A DNA stretch of 64,000 nucleotides from an uncultured Erythrobacter sp. (GTDB lineage Bacteria > Pseudomonadota > Alphaproteobacteria > Sphingomonadales > Sphingomonadaceae): NCBI GenBank assembly GCA_947503275.1, contig CANNCZ010000001.1, positions 682,001 through 746,000 on the forward strand, read 5' to 3'. Below, piece after piece: positions 8,112-16,640 of the stretch (its first letter is position 1; each line of letters starts with the position of its first letter). The position numbers and the translations under genes were made by a program. The notes under the pieces were generated by a model. The model worked only from the letters and a program-made list of their open reading frames with translations. It made no database searches and was not told the DNA's origin.

Positions 8112-9610
8112 GCCGCCTGTAAATTGCCCATAAAGTTTTCGGTCGACTGTTCGAGATTGCGCACATTTTGCGCAAGAGCAGTTGCCGCGTGTTCCAGCTC
8201 GTCGGAAAGCTTGCGCGCAGCCGCTGCGCGTTGGGACAAAGCCTCGGTCCGCTCTGCCATAGTGTCCACTTCGACTGCGGCCTCGCGTGCATGTTCCTCT
8301 ATTGTGTCGGCGGACTGGCGCTGAGTTTCGACGTCGCTGCGGATCGACAGAGCGGCTTGGTTGAGTTCGGCAATAACCGCGTCAATCCCGGCAAAACTGC
8401 GTTCTGCCTCTAATGTGCCTTCGTGCACGCCGCTCAATATCTCGTCGATTTCGGTGGCCGCTTCGGCGGCTTGTCCGGCCAGGGCTTTCACCTCATGCGC
8501 GACTATCGTGAAACCGCGTCCCGCCGCGCCAGCCGAGGCCGCCTCAATCGCGGCGTTTAGTGACAGCAGGTCGGTGCGTTGGGCAATCCGCACGATTGCA
8601 CGCGTTGCTTCGCCGATGGTTTGCGATTGTTGGGAAAGCGATCCAATGGCCTGTCCGCCGCCGCCTGATCGGTCGGTTGCTTGCGCGGTCAGTTCGCTTT
8701 GCTGGCTGACATTGACCGCGATATTGGCGATGGAAGACGACATTTCGGCGACCCCAGCAGCGACATTGCTGGCCGAGCGGCTTGCGGCACCTGCGCATTG
8801 GGCGACATCGCGCGCTTCATTCCCGGCCTCGGTTGCGATCTTTTTCAGCTCGCTTGCGGAGCGTTCCAACATGTTCGCTGTGGCGGCTACGGCATGTGTA
8901 ACGTCGCTGATCGAGCTTTCGAATTGCGCAGCGACTTTTTGATACTCGATTTTGCGAACCTTGCTGATTTCGGCACGAGTTCGGGCGCTGACCGCTTGTT
9001 CTTTCTTGAGTTTGGTCAAAGCTCTTTGAAGCGAAACCCCGGCTTCTTTCAATTTTTGAGCTTGGTTCTCGCTGTGCTCCCGCGCCTTTTCGATGTTTCG
9101 CATCATTCTCGCCAGGCACAAGGTGGTCCAGCATAACAGCGCCCCGATCATAACGGTCGCCACAGCGTGGATCATGACTCGGACAACCCCGCCGCCACCC
9201 CAGAACAGCCAATCGGGTGCAAGAAAGGACAGCGCCACGTGGTGAAGTGCGATGAGCGCGCAAGCGAGGATGATCGGGCGAATGTCCCACATCAATGTCA
9301 ACGCGGCCAGAGCGACGAAGAAATAGAGGTGCGTGTCGATCTGCCAAAGGGACCCCTCCATCGCGTAGAGGATGAGCGCAGGTTGAAGCGCCGCCATCAC
9401 CCCTATTGCAAGCCGTGCATGGAGATCGGTTCGGCCCCTCATGGCGCACCATGTCGGGATCAGGTTGAGCAGCGCGCTCAAAGCCAGCGCGACGAGTGCA
9501 TTGGCACCGTGCGAAATGGCGATCACACCTTGCGCGACAACAACAAGCCATCCGCCCATTGTGACAGTGACGACGCCCCTGCGCCGCAATTCATCGATAT
9601 GCGCGATCAT
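8108..9610 (-). CDS. methyl-accepting chemotaxis protein with multi-helix membrane sensor
   Basis: A 500-aa chemoreceptor. About six membrane helices occupy residues 15-190 with no large periplasmic domain, followed by a basic coiled coil and the cytoplasmic signalling domain. The hairpin tip RTDLLSLNAAIEAASAG and flanking GRGFTIVAHEVKALAGQ are the conserved CheA/CheW contact region. No HAMP domain or C-terminal CheR-binding pentapeptide is apparent. I chose the ATG at 9610 because it forms an ATGA overlap with the preceding small gene; a longer frame begins 30 bases earlier. The membrane-embedded sensor suggests it reads a membrane or energy state. Confidence 0.9.
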   Translation of the reverse strand: MIAHIDELRRRGVVTVTMGGWLVVVAQGVIAISHGANALVALALSALLNLIPTWCAMRGRTDLHARLAIGVMAALQPALILYAMEGSLWQIDTHLYFFVALAALTLMWDIRPIILACALIALHHVALSFLAPDWLFWGGGGVVRVMIHAVATVMIGALLCWTTLCLARMMRNIEKAREHSENQAQKLKEAGVSLQRALTKLKKEQAVSARTRAEISKVRKIEYQKVAAQFESSISDVTHAVAATANMLERSASELKKIATEAGNEARDVAQCAGAASRSASNVAAGVAEMSSSIANIAVNVSQQSELTAQATDRSGGGGQAIGSLSQQSQTIGEATRAIVRIAQRTDLLSLNAAIEAASAGAAGRGFTIVAHEVKALAGQAAEAATEIDEILSGVHEGTLEAERSFAGIDAVIAELNQAALSIRSDVETQRQSADTIEEHAREAAVEVDTMAERTEALSQRAAAARKLSDELEHAATALAQNVRNLEQSTENFMGNLQAA

Positions 9611-9948
9611 CGGATGGTCCCTCGCAAAACAGGCCCGCATCCCGGTGCAGAGGCGTTCAGGACGAGGACGCCGCGTTCCATCAAAGCGTTGAGAAAGCCG
9701 GGACGTTCGCCGCGAATGATATAGGCGCCATCCCGCTTTGCTCGCGAGACGATTAAAGTGCCGGGCCGTGACAAGAGTGCGGGCAAGGCTCGCTGTGCCT
9801 CGGCCGTCATTGGATAAAGCATCGCAGGCGCATTTTCGCCGCGTGGTGCGAAGATCAAGACCGCTCCGACCAGCACGGACAGCACCGATTGCGCCGCAAA
9901 TGCGGCAGTAGCGAATTTCGCTGACTTGTTGCTAGGACCCATTGCCAT
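9607..9948 (-). CDS. small single-pass membrane protein coupled to the chemoreceptor
   Basis: A 113-aa protein with one hydrophobic helix at about residues 13-34 and a C-terminal domain of about 75 residues containing RPGTLIVSRAKRDGAYIIRGERPG. I recognise no family. Its stop overlaps the chemoreceptor start by ATGA, so the two are almost certainly translated together. The soluble part would be periplasmic if the helix is an uncleaved signal anchor. It could be a partner or ligand-sensing accessory of a receptor that lacks its own periplasmic domain; this is inference. Confidence 0.7.
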   Translation of the reverse strand: MAMGPSNKSAKFATAAFAAQSVLSVLVGAVLIFAPRGENAPAMLYPMTAEAQRALPALLSRPGTLIVSRAKRDGAYIIRGERPGFLNALMERGVLVLNASAPGCGPVLRGTIR

Positions 9949-10017
9949 GGGAAAGCTATCGGCGAATTTGGTTAGCGCTTGTGAAGCATGATCCTACGGG
10001 ACTTTACCGCCGTGTAT

Positions 10018-11466
10018 TTACCGAAAGGGCGGCTCGTTAAAGGCGCGCAATTTGCGGCTGTGCAGGCGGTCGCCCTCATCACGAAGATGCGCGACTGCCT
10101 CCAACCCGATCTGTAGATGGGCGGCGATTGCCTCTTCATAAAACTTGTTCGCCTGACCCGGCAGCTTGATCTCACCATGTAGCGGCTTGTCCGACACACA
10201 CAGCAGCGTGCCATAGGGAACGCGGAACCGGTATCCTTGCGCGGCGATGGTGGCGCTTTCCATCTCAACCGCAATGGCGCGGCTTTGAGAGAAACGGCGG
10301 GCGCTGGAGGAGTAGTGCAGCTCCCAATTGCGATCGTCGGTGGTGACAACGGTGCCAGTGCGCATGCGCTGTTTCAAATTGGCTCCCTGAACGCCGGAAA
10401 CTTGTTCAGCCGCGACCGCCAAAGCCTGTTGCACCTCGGCAATGGGGGGGATGGGAATCTCTGGTGGGAGGACATTGTCCAGCACATGGTCATCGCGCAA
10501 ATATGCGTGAGCGAGGACGAAATCGCCGATCCGCTGGCTAGAGCGAACGCCCCCACAGTGCCCAATCATCATCCATGCGTGCGGGCGCAGCACCGCGAGG
10601 TGATCGCAAATCGTCTTCGCATTGGAGGGGCCGACCCCGATATTGACCAAAGTGATCCCGCGATTGTCCGCGCGTTTGAGGTGATAAGCGGGCATCTGAT
10701 GCTTGCGCCAAGCGGTATCGGAAAGCTGCTCCTGAGCGTTGTCGACAGAGCCGTTAATGTCCAATCCGCCAGCACCGCTTAGACCAGTGTAGCCTGTCCC
10801 GCGATCATTCGGGCCGATTTGCTGTGCGCCCCAATTGACGAATTCATCGACATATCGGTGATAGTTGGTGAACAGGATAAAGTCCTGAAAGTCCTCGACC
10901 TTTGTGCCCGTATAATGCGCCAGTCGGGCAAGCGAGTAATCGGTGCGCAATCCGTCAAAGAGCGACAAGGGCATGTCCGCATTTTCATCAAATTCTATCC
11001 CATCGGCCAATTCATCTCCGATCAGAGCAAGATCGGTTGATGGGAAATGCAGCGCGATTTCGGACGGCGGCGTACCTTGCATTGCTGCACCGGTTTCTCC
11101 GTCCAAGACATAGGGGTAGGGGATCTCTTGCCGCGACCGGCCAACGGTTATCTCAACCTCATATTCGTCCAAGATCAGTTGAAGCTGCTCAGACAGATAC
11201 CGTGAGAAAAGATCGGGCCGGGTGATTGTGGTGGTGTAGGTCCCCTGCATCTCCAACCGGCCAAAGGCGCGGCTGCGGTCCTTTGGATCGCCGCGTCCCG
11301 AATAATGCAATGTCAGTTGCGGATAGGCATAGCTGCCGTCCTGACGTTTTCGTGCAGGCGGGATTGTGCCTGACTTTCCATAAGCGATCACATCAGCGCG
11401 CAAGGCGTTGATCGCGTCGTCAAAGTGGCTTTGCAATTGTTCGAGGATGGTGGCGATTGGGGTCAT
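10018..11466 (-). CDS. amn: AMP nucleosidase
   Basis: Hydrolyses AMP to adenine and ribose 5-phosphate, helping to control the adenylate pool. The 482-aa length and layout match the family: an N-terminal AMP-nucleosidase-specific domain with the YPQLTLHYSGRGDP segment, and a C-terminal nucleoside-phosphorylase-fold domain with IGHCGGVR and AVEMESATIAAQGYRFRVPYGTLLCVSDKP. The ATG at 11466 has AAGGAA five bases upstream. It is a single gene, separated from the ribosomal operon upstream by a strong terminator. Confidence 0.95.
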   Translation of the reverse strand: MTPIATILEQLQSHFDDAINALRADVIAYGKSGTIPPARKRQDGSYAYPQLTLHYSGRGDPKDRSRAFGRLEMQGTYTTTITRPDLFSRYLSEQLQLILDEYEVEITVGRSRQEIPYPYVLDGETGAAMQGTPPSEIALHFPSTDLALIGDELADGIEFDENADMPLSLFDGLRTDYSLARLAHYTGTKVEDFQDFILFTNYHRYVDEFVNWGAQQIGPNDRGTGYTGLSGAGGLDINGSVDNAQEQLSDTAWRKHQMPAYHLKRADNRGITLVNIGVGPSNAKTICDHLAVLRPHAWMMIGHCGGVRSSQRIGDFVLAHAYLRDDHVLDNVLPPEIPIPPIAEVQQALAVAAEQVSGVQGANLKQRMRTGTVVTTDDRNWELHYSSSARRFSQSRAIAVEMESATIAAQGYRFRVPYGTLLCVSDKPLHGEIKLPGQANKFYEEAIAAHLQIGLEAVAHLRDEGDRLHSRKLRAFNEPPFR

Positions 11467-11535
11467 GCAGTTTCCTTAGGTCAATAATGGGTTCGTTTCA
11501 AAGATACGCACGCAGGTGATGCGGGGGCCTCTTAC

Positions 11536-11575
11536 AAAAAGGGCGCGGGGGTCGTTTTGACCACCGCGCCCATTT
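11536..11575 (-). terminator. rho-independent terminator after rplI
   Basis: On the minus strand, GGGCGCGG pairs with CCGCGCCC across a loop of about 15 bases and is followed by TTTTTG. It lies about 20 bases after the rplI stop and separates the ribosomal operon from amn. Confidence 0.85.
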
Positions 11576-11596
11576 TGCATGGAGAAGAACGCGCGA

Positions 11597-12289
11597 TTAT
11601 GCGTCGTCTTCTGCCTTATCTTCGCCAGCATCAGCATCAGCACCTTCAGCGGTTTCGCCTTCGGCGTCATCAGAAGCATCGGCTTCAGGCGCAGCGCCTT
11701 CGTCGAGCAGTTCTGCGGGGATTTCGCCCGGCTCAAGGTTGGGGTCGATGCGATTGGCACCAGCCGCTTCCTCAATCTCACGCTGCTCATCTGCGAACAT
11801 TTGTGCAAGAACGTCGACGCCTTGTGATTGCAGCTCGGCTTCGTCGTCCGAACGCGCCACGTTGGCTTTGACAATCACATGCACCTCTGGGTGCAAAGCA
11901 ACGGTCACGTCGTGCATACCGATCGTCTTGATCGGTGCGCCCATGATGACCTGTTTCTTGTCAACTTCGTGACCCTGTTCAATCAGCCCTGCGACCATGT
12001 CGCGGACACTAACCGAACCATACAGCTGGCCAGCATTCGAAGCCGCGCGGATCAATACGACCTCTGCGCCTTCGACCTTGCCACCAGCGGCCTCTGCCAC
12101 GGTGCGCTTTTCAGCGTTCTCTTTTTCGAGCCGCTCACGGTTCGCTTCGAAAACAGCTTTGTTCGCATTGTTGGCGCGAAGGGCTTTTTTCTGTGGCAGC
12201 AGGAAGTTACGGGCATAGCCGTCCTTCACAGTGACAACATCGCCGATCGTGCCGAGTTTTTCGATCCGTTCAAGGAGAATGATATCCAT
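11597..12289 (-). CDS. rplI: 50S ribosomal protein L9 with acidic C-terminal extension
   Basis: L9 bridges two domains of 23S rRNA at the base of the L1 stalk. Residues 1-50 contain the canonical [13 protein letters not shown] and [13 protein letters not shown] signature, and residues 60-150 the C-terminal RNA-binding domain. At 230 aa the protein is about 80 residues longer than the usual size near 150. The extra tail from about residue 150 is very rich in Asp, Glu, Ala and Gly and is likely disordered. It is the last gene of rpsF-rpsR-rplI, 13 bases after rpsR, and ends at a clear terminator. Confidence 0.97.
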   Translation of the reverse strand: MDIILLERIEKLGTIGDVVTVKDGYARNFLLPQKKALRANNANKAVFEANRERLEKENAEKRTVAEAAGGKVEGAEVVLIRAASNAGQLYGSVSVRDMVAGLIEQGHEVDKKQVIMGAPIKTIGMHDVTVALHPEVHVIVKANVARSDDEAELQSQGVDVLAQMFADEQREIEEAAGANRIDPNLEPGEIPAELLDEGAAPEADASDDAEGETAEGADADAGEDKAEDDA

Positions 12290-12302
12290 GTCTTCTTCTC
12301 CC

Positions 12303-12527
12303 TTACTTCACGATATACGGCAAAAGGCCGATGTGACGCGAACGCTTGATTGCCTTGGCGAGTTCACGCTGCTTCTTTGCGGAAACGGCGGTGATGCGCG
12401 AAGGCACGATCTTGCCACGCTCAGACATGAAGCCCTGAAGCAGGCGCACGTCTTTGTAATCAATTACGGGGGCATCCTTGCCGCTGAACGGGCAAGATTT
12501 GCGGCGGCGGAAAAACGGGCGTGCCAT
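12303..12527 (-). CDS. rpsR: 30S ribosomal protein S18
   Basis: A 74-aa basic protein of normal length. It binds 16S rRNA in the platform of the small subunit together with S6. RRKSCPFSG at the N-terminus and [26 protein letters not shown] are the family signature. Its ATG overlaps the rpsF stop by ATGA, so synthesis of the two partners is coupled. Confidence 0.98.
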   Translation of the reverse strand: MARPFFRRRKSCPFSGKDAPVIDYKDVRLLQGFMSERGKIVPSRITAVSAKKQRELAKAIKRSRHIGLLPYIVK

Positions 12528-12892
12528 CAGTCGCGCTCCTCACGGGTTTCGCGGCGCTTACGGTCGCGTTCGTTCTTACGCATCATTACGCTTGGACCAT
12601 CTTCGTGCTCTTCGACACGGATGGTCATATAACGAATGACATCTTCGTTGATGCGGGTTTGACGCTCCAACTCTTCAACAACGGTGCCGGGGGCATCGAT
12701 ATTGAGCATGACAAAATGCGCCTTGCGGTTGCGGTCAATTTTGTAGGCGAGGGATTTAAGGCCCCAGGTTTCGGTCTTTGTGACTTTACCTTTGTTCGCT
12801 TCGACGATTTCGGTCGCCGTGGCCGCCAGCGTGTCAACTTGAGCTTGGCTCAAATCCTGACGCGCAAGGAAGATATGCTCATACAGAGCCAT
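12527..12892 (-). CDS. rpsF: 30S ribosomal protein S6
   Basis: A 121-aa small-subunit protein that forms a heterodimer with S18. [20 protein letters not shown] and the C-terminal [23 protein letters not shown] fit the family. A longer frame extends to 13039, but conservation and normal length begin at the ATG at 12892, which I chose. Downstream rpsR overlaps by ATGA. The roughly 200 bases upstream to the divergent DUF808 gene should hold both promoters. Confidence 0.97.
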   Translation of the reverse strand: MALYEHIFLARQDLSQAQVDTLAATATEIVEANKGKVTKTETWGLKSLAYKIDRNRKAHFVMLNIDAPGTVVEELERQTRINEDVIRYMTIRVEEHEDGPSVMMRKNERDRKRRETREERD

Positions 12893-13089
12893 CTTGATTC
12901 CTTTCACATTAATGCCGATCGTTGGCTGGTCCATCCGAATGACGGGGCCCCTCCGGCTTTCTTTGTCCCACTCATCAAAGAGCGGATGCGCGCACATACC
13001 GGTTTTGCTGGGGTTTGCAAGTCTTGTGATGCTTGCCAAAGGGCGGTGAGGGCGCGATTGAGGCCGAGCACATAATAAGGGAACTGTTC

Positions 13090-14031
13090 ATGCCATCAGG
13101 TCTGGTCGCACTATTGGATGATGTCGCGGTGATTGCGCGCACAGCGGCGGCGTCGGTCGACGATATTGCTGTGGCTGCAAGCCGGGCAGGGACAAAGACA
13201 GCAGGCGTGGTGATTGATGATGCAGCGGTCACGCCAAGCTATGTCACCGGACTTTCTCCTGCGCGCGAATTGCCGATCATCTGGGCGATTACCAAGGGCA
13301 GCTTTTTCAACAAACTTGTCATCCTTTTACCCGGCGCAATTCTGTTGTCGGAGTTTCTTCCGTGGCTGATCATCTGGATATTGATGCTGGGCGGGGCGTT
13401 CCTCTGTTATGAAGGCGCTGAGAAAGTTCTCGAAAAGCTGGGTGGTGCGAAACACGGCAAGACGGTTGAGGATGATATCTCTGATCCGGAGGCGTTTGAG
13501 AAACAGCGGATTGCAGGGGCAGTGCGAACCGACTTAATCCTATCCGCAGAAATCATGGCGATCACTTTGAGCGAGCTTGATCTGCCCACATGGTGGGAGC
13601 GGGGCTTGGCCTTGGCTCTGGTCGCGATTGTGGTGACGGTGGTCGTCTATGGCGCAGTCGCGATCATCGTGAAGATGGATGATGTCGGCCTGCATATGAC
13701 CAAACAGGACAGCAGCACCAGCCAAAGACTCGGCCAATTGCTGGTAAACTCCGTTCCCAAATTGCTAGTCGCGTTGTCTGTCATCGGAACGGTCGCAATG
13801 CTGTGGGTCGGCGGCGGCATTATCGTCCACGGCACGCATGAGGTTGGCTTTCATCTGCTCTATGACATTGCGCATGGTGCAGAAAGCTGGGTTGCGGGTG
13901 TCACTGGAGCGCTGTCGGGAATTGCCGGGTGGGTCACCTATGCGGCGATTTCAGGTGTGATCGGACTGGCATTGGGCGCAATCATCGCATTCGTCCTGCA
14001 CAACGTGATCGGATATGAGGGCGCGCATTAA
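13090..14031 (+). CDS. DUF808 family inner-membrane protein (YedI-like)
   Basis: A 313-aa membrane protein. The N-terminal MPSGLVALLDDVAVIARTAA and the AAVTPSYVTGLSPARELPIIW segment are the characteristic start of the DUF808/YedI family. Hydrophobic helices follow near residues 78-112, 155-200, 225-260 and 285-310. The function of the family is unknown. I use the ATG at 13090, which has AGGGA about seven bases upstream, in place of an earlier start 57 bases away. The end overlaps the convergent zinc-ribbon gene by four bases. Confidence 0.88.
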   Translation: MPSGLVALLDDVAVIARTAAASVDDIAVAASRAGTKTAGVVIDDAAVTPSYVTGLSPARELPIIWAITKGSFFNKLVILLPGAILLSEFLPWLIIWILMLGGAFLCYEGAEKVLEKLGGAKHGKTVEDDISDPEAFEKQRIAGAVRTDLILSAEIMAITLSELDLPTWWERGLALALVAIVVTVVVYGAVAIIVKMDDVGLHMTKQDSSTSQRLGQLLVNSVPKLLVALSVIGTVAMLWVGGGIIVHGTHEVGFHLLYDIAHGAESWVAGVTGALSGIAGWVTYAAISGVIGLALGAIIAFVLHNVIGYEGAH

Positions 14032-14306
14032 TCGCTGGGTGGGGCCAGTTCCGTCCCGCATTTGCCACATGTCCGGTTGGGCCATGGGACCACGAATATT
14101 CCGCGAAAAAAGAGGTTTTTGCCACATTTTGGGCAATTAAAGGTCGACATACGCGTGTTGCCAGCCACCAATCCGACGATGGCAATACCGAATGCTATGG
14201 TTGAGTGGCCAAAGAACCGCTCCACCACGAGCACGAACAGAATTGCAATGACGAGAGCGCCGGCCATAAACCAGGCGTGCCGCCGCGCTCTGTCATAGAC
14301 GCTCAT
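14028..14306 (-). CDS. two-helix membrane protein with zinc ribbon
   Basis: A 92-aa protein with two short hydrophobic segments at about residues 11-29 and 33-48. They are followed by a four-Cys zinc ribbon, CPKCGKNLFFRG... CGKCGTE. The ATG overlaps the stop of the Mur-ligase gene by ATGA, so it is co-translated with it. Small membrane-tethered zinc ribbons are common and mostly uncharacterised. I cannot assign a function; a link to wall recycling is only suggested by the coupling. Confidence 0.75.
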   Translation of the reverse strand: MSVYDRARRHAWFMAGALVIAILFVLVVERFFGHSTIAFGIAIVGLVAGNTRMSTFNCPKCGKNLFFRGIFVVPWPNRTCGKCGTELAPPSD

Positions 14307-15697
14307 TCGAGCCGCTCGAACACTCCGCGGGCAAAGCTGCTGAGTGTGTCGTCACGCGCGCCCATGATGACAATGCGGTCACCGGGTTTGGCCATCTCAA
14401 CAATGGCATCCCCGCAAGCAGTTCGTTCTGGGATGTGTTCGGCGTGGCCACCGTGGCCATTGATGAGGGTGGTTATCCTCTCAGTGCCTTCGCTGCGATC
14501 GACCGTGCCGCCGAAATAGACGGGGTCACACATGATGGTGATGTCATCACCGTCCAATTCCCGCGCGAAGGTTTCGGCCAACTCGTCGCCCATTTGTTTC
14601 AATGGTCCGTATCCGTGCGGCTGGAAAAAGGCGATGACGCGCCCCGGTGTTGCTTTCAACGTGCGCAGGGTGGCTGCGCATTTCTCCGGGTTGTGACCAA
14701 AGTCATCAATCACTGTGATGTCACCGGGCGAAGTGCCCACCACATCGAACCGCCGCGCCAATCCTGCAAAGTTTCGAAGGGCCATCACCGCAGTTCGCAC
14801 CTCGATCCCCGCTGCACTCACCGCGGCAATCGCCGCAAGCGCATTGGAGAGATTGTGCACACCTGGCATAGGCAGGATCAAGGGAAAGACTTCGCGGCTG
14901 CGATTGTCGAGCACGGCGGCGCTGATGCCAAAGGCGCTCTGTTCAATCGAACCCGGTTCCACCGCAATATCAGCAGACGGCTCACGCACGGCAAAGCTGA
15001 CCATCTGATCAGCGCGCGAGGCAAGGTTCCGGGCCTCTTCATTGTCGAAATTTATGACGGCACAGCCCGCCTCGGCGATATAATTGCCGAACAATGCGCG
15101 CAATTCCTCGATGGATTTATGATCGAGACTGACGTTGAGCAATACGCCGATTGTCGGCTTGTACAGCGCGATGGAGCCGTCGCTCTCGTCCACTTCGCTG
15201 ACAAAGATACGCGGTGACCCGACCCGCGCGCTCGCGAAGGGGTTATCCGCATCCACGAAATTCTTCATAACCGCGCCGTTCATCACGGTCGGATCATACT
15301 TCGCTTCTGACAATATCCATGCGATCATGCCCGTGACTGTCGATTTGCCCGACGTGCCACCAATCGCGACCGAGTAACCCGCTTCGTTAAAGAAGGACGA
15401 GAGTAATTCCGCGCGCGTCATTCGCGTTAGCCCAAGCTCTTTGGCTCGAGCCGCATCAGGCACTGCGTCCTCTACCGCAGCAGACGCGATCAGTACCTGA
15501 TCGGCAGACGTTATCCCGCTGCCATCTTGCGGGGACAAGGCAAAGCCATTCTGCGCCAACCACGCAAATTTCTTAGGTGTGTGCCCCTGATCATTGGACC
15601 GATCAGACCCAGCGACCTCATGCCCCAGACCATGCGCAATCTGGGCGAGGGGGAGCATGCCCGACCCGCCAATGCCGCAAAAAAAGAAAGGACGCAT
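14303..15697 (-). CDS. Mur ligase family protein, probable Mpl-like murein-peptide ligase
   Basis: An ATP-dependent Mur ligase of 464 aa. The N-terminal MRPFFFCGIGGSGM is the UDP-binding start seen in MurC and Mpl. GGTSGKST is the ATP P-loop, VSEVDESDGS the central motif, and FAGLARRFDVVG with DDFGHNPEKC the C-terminal domain. MurC adds L-Ala to UDP-MurNAc; Mpl re-attaches the recycled tripeptide. I favour Mpl because the gene lies outside a division/wall cluster and diverges from an LD-carboxypeptidase gene, but MurC cannot be excluded by eye. The start at 15697 is chosen by homology; ATG 15727 is an alternative. Confidence 0.8.
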   Translation of the reverse strand: MRPFFFCGIGGSGMLPLAQIAHGLGHEVAGSDRSNDQGHTPKKFAWLAQNGFALSPQDGSGITSADQVLIASAAVEDAVPDAARAKELGLTRMTRAELLSSFFNEAGYSVAIGGTSGKSTVTGMIAWILSEAKYDPTVMNGAVMKNFVDADNPFASARVGSPRIFVSEVDESDGSIALYKPTIGVLLNVSLDHKSIEELRALFGNYIAEAGCAVINFDNEEARNLASRADQMVSFAVREPSADIAVEPGSIEQSAFGISAAVLDNRSREVFPLILPMPGVHNLSNALAAIAAVSAAGIEVRTAVMALRNFAGLARRFDVVGTSPGDITVIDDFGHNPEKCAATLRTLKATPGRVIAFFQPHGYGPLKQMGDELAETFARELDGDDITIMCDPVYFGGTVDRSEGTERITTLINGHGGHAEHIPERTACGDAIVEMAKPGDRIVIMGARDDTLSSFARGVFERLE

Positions 15698-15782
15698 CGA
15701 GAGCGCCTGATCATTGACCCCAACCATGGTGATTATGGTTATTGGCTTGCATGGTGACTGACAAGCGCCATAGTCTTGGAAC

Positions 15783-16613
15783 ATGTCAAAAATTGCAATT
15801 TGTGCCCCGGCTACCCCAATTTCGCGCGAACACGCCGCCGCGCTTGAGGCATTGGTGGGACAAGAGTTTCCTCAGCACAGCGTCACCTTTCATGAACAGT
15901 GCTTTGAACGGCGCGGCCATTTTGCGGGCGATGATTTGCGGCGGCTGACGGCGCTGCTCGAATGCGCCAATGATCCGGCCTTTGACGCGGTTTGGTTTGC
16001 GAAGGGCGGCTATGGCTCCAACCGGATTGCAGAGGCGGCGGTCGCGCAGATGAACACCTCCGCGCGGGCCAAGACCTATGTTGGTTTTTCCGATTGCGGG
16101 TATTTGTTGGCGGCACTCTATCGTGCAGGCATCGGCCAATGCGCTCATGGATCGATGCCGGTCAGCGCATGCTCGGAAACAGGGCGAGAGGCGGTGCGGC
16201 GAGTGCTGCGCTGGTTTGGCGGCGATAATTCAGGGTTGGAGCCGAGCCTCGATGGCGTCACGCCTGCGGCTGCGTTCAACCTCATTACGCTCGCGATGTT
16301 GGCCAAGACGCCAATGATGCCGGACCTTTCGGGCCACGTTCTCATGGTCGAAGAGGTGAGTGAGCACCTTTACGCCATTGACCGCATGTTCTTCGCGCTC
16401 GCAGGGAGCATGCCGCGTCTCGCCGGATTGCGCTTGGGCGCGATCACGGCGGTGCCAGAAAACTACGTCGAATTCGGCCAGAGCGAGGAAGATATTGCGC
16501 GCTATTGGTGTGATCGGGCGGGCATTCCCTATCTGGGGCGCGCCGAGATCGGGCACACATCTACCAACAGAGTTGTGCCCTTCGGTCTTGCCGGGCCTGC
16601 ACGCTCCGCTTAA
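15783..16613 (+). CDS. S66 family LD-carboxypeptidase (LdcA/MccF type)
   Basis: A 276-aa serine peptidase of family S66. IAICAPATPIS at the N-terminus, the AKGGYGSNRI segment, the nucleophile Ser in YVGFSDCGYL, and the C-terminal His in IGHTSTNRVVPFG match the family. LdcA removes the terminal D-Ala from the L-Ala-gamma-D-Glu-meso-DAP-D-Ala tetrapeptide in the cytoplasm, making the tripeptide used by Mpl. The divergent position next to an Mpl-like ligase fits this pathway. MccF-type amide hydrolysis remains possible. Confidence 0.85.
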   Translation: MSKIAICAPATPISREHAAALEALVGQEFPQHSVTFHEQCFERRGHFAGDDLRRLTALLECANDPAFDAVWFAKGGYGSNRIAEAAVAQMNTSARAKTYVGFSDCGYLLAALYRAGIGQCAHGSMPVSACSETGREAVRRVLRWFGGDNSGLEPSLDGVTPAAAFNLITLAMLAKTPMMPDLSGHVLMVEEVSEHLYAIDRMFFALAGSMPRLAGLRLGAITAVPENYVEFGQSEEDIARYWCDRAGIPYLGRAEIGHTSTNRVVPFGLAGPARSA

Positions 16614-16640
16614 TCGCTCGGCCCAACAGGAGAATTCAAA

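Noticed and set aside
11476..11874. 132-aa minus-strand ORF at the 3' end of rplI
   Set aside because: It is an out-of-frame reading of the rplI acidic tail and the terminator, Ser/Thr/Lys-rich and without a ribosome site.
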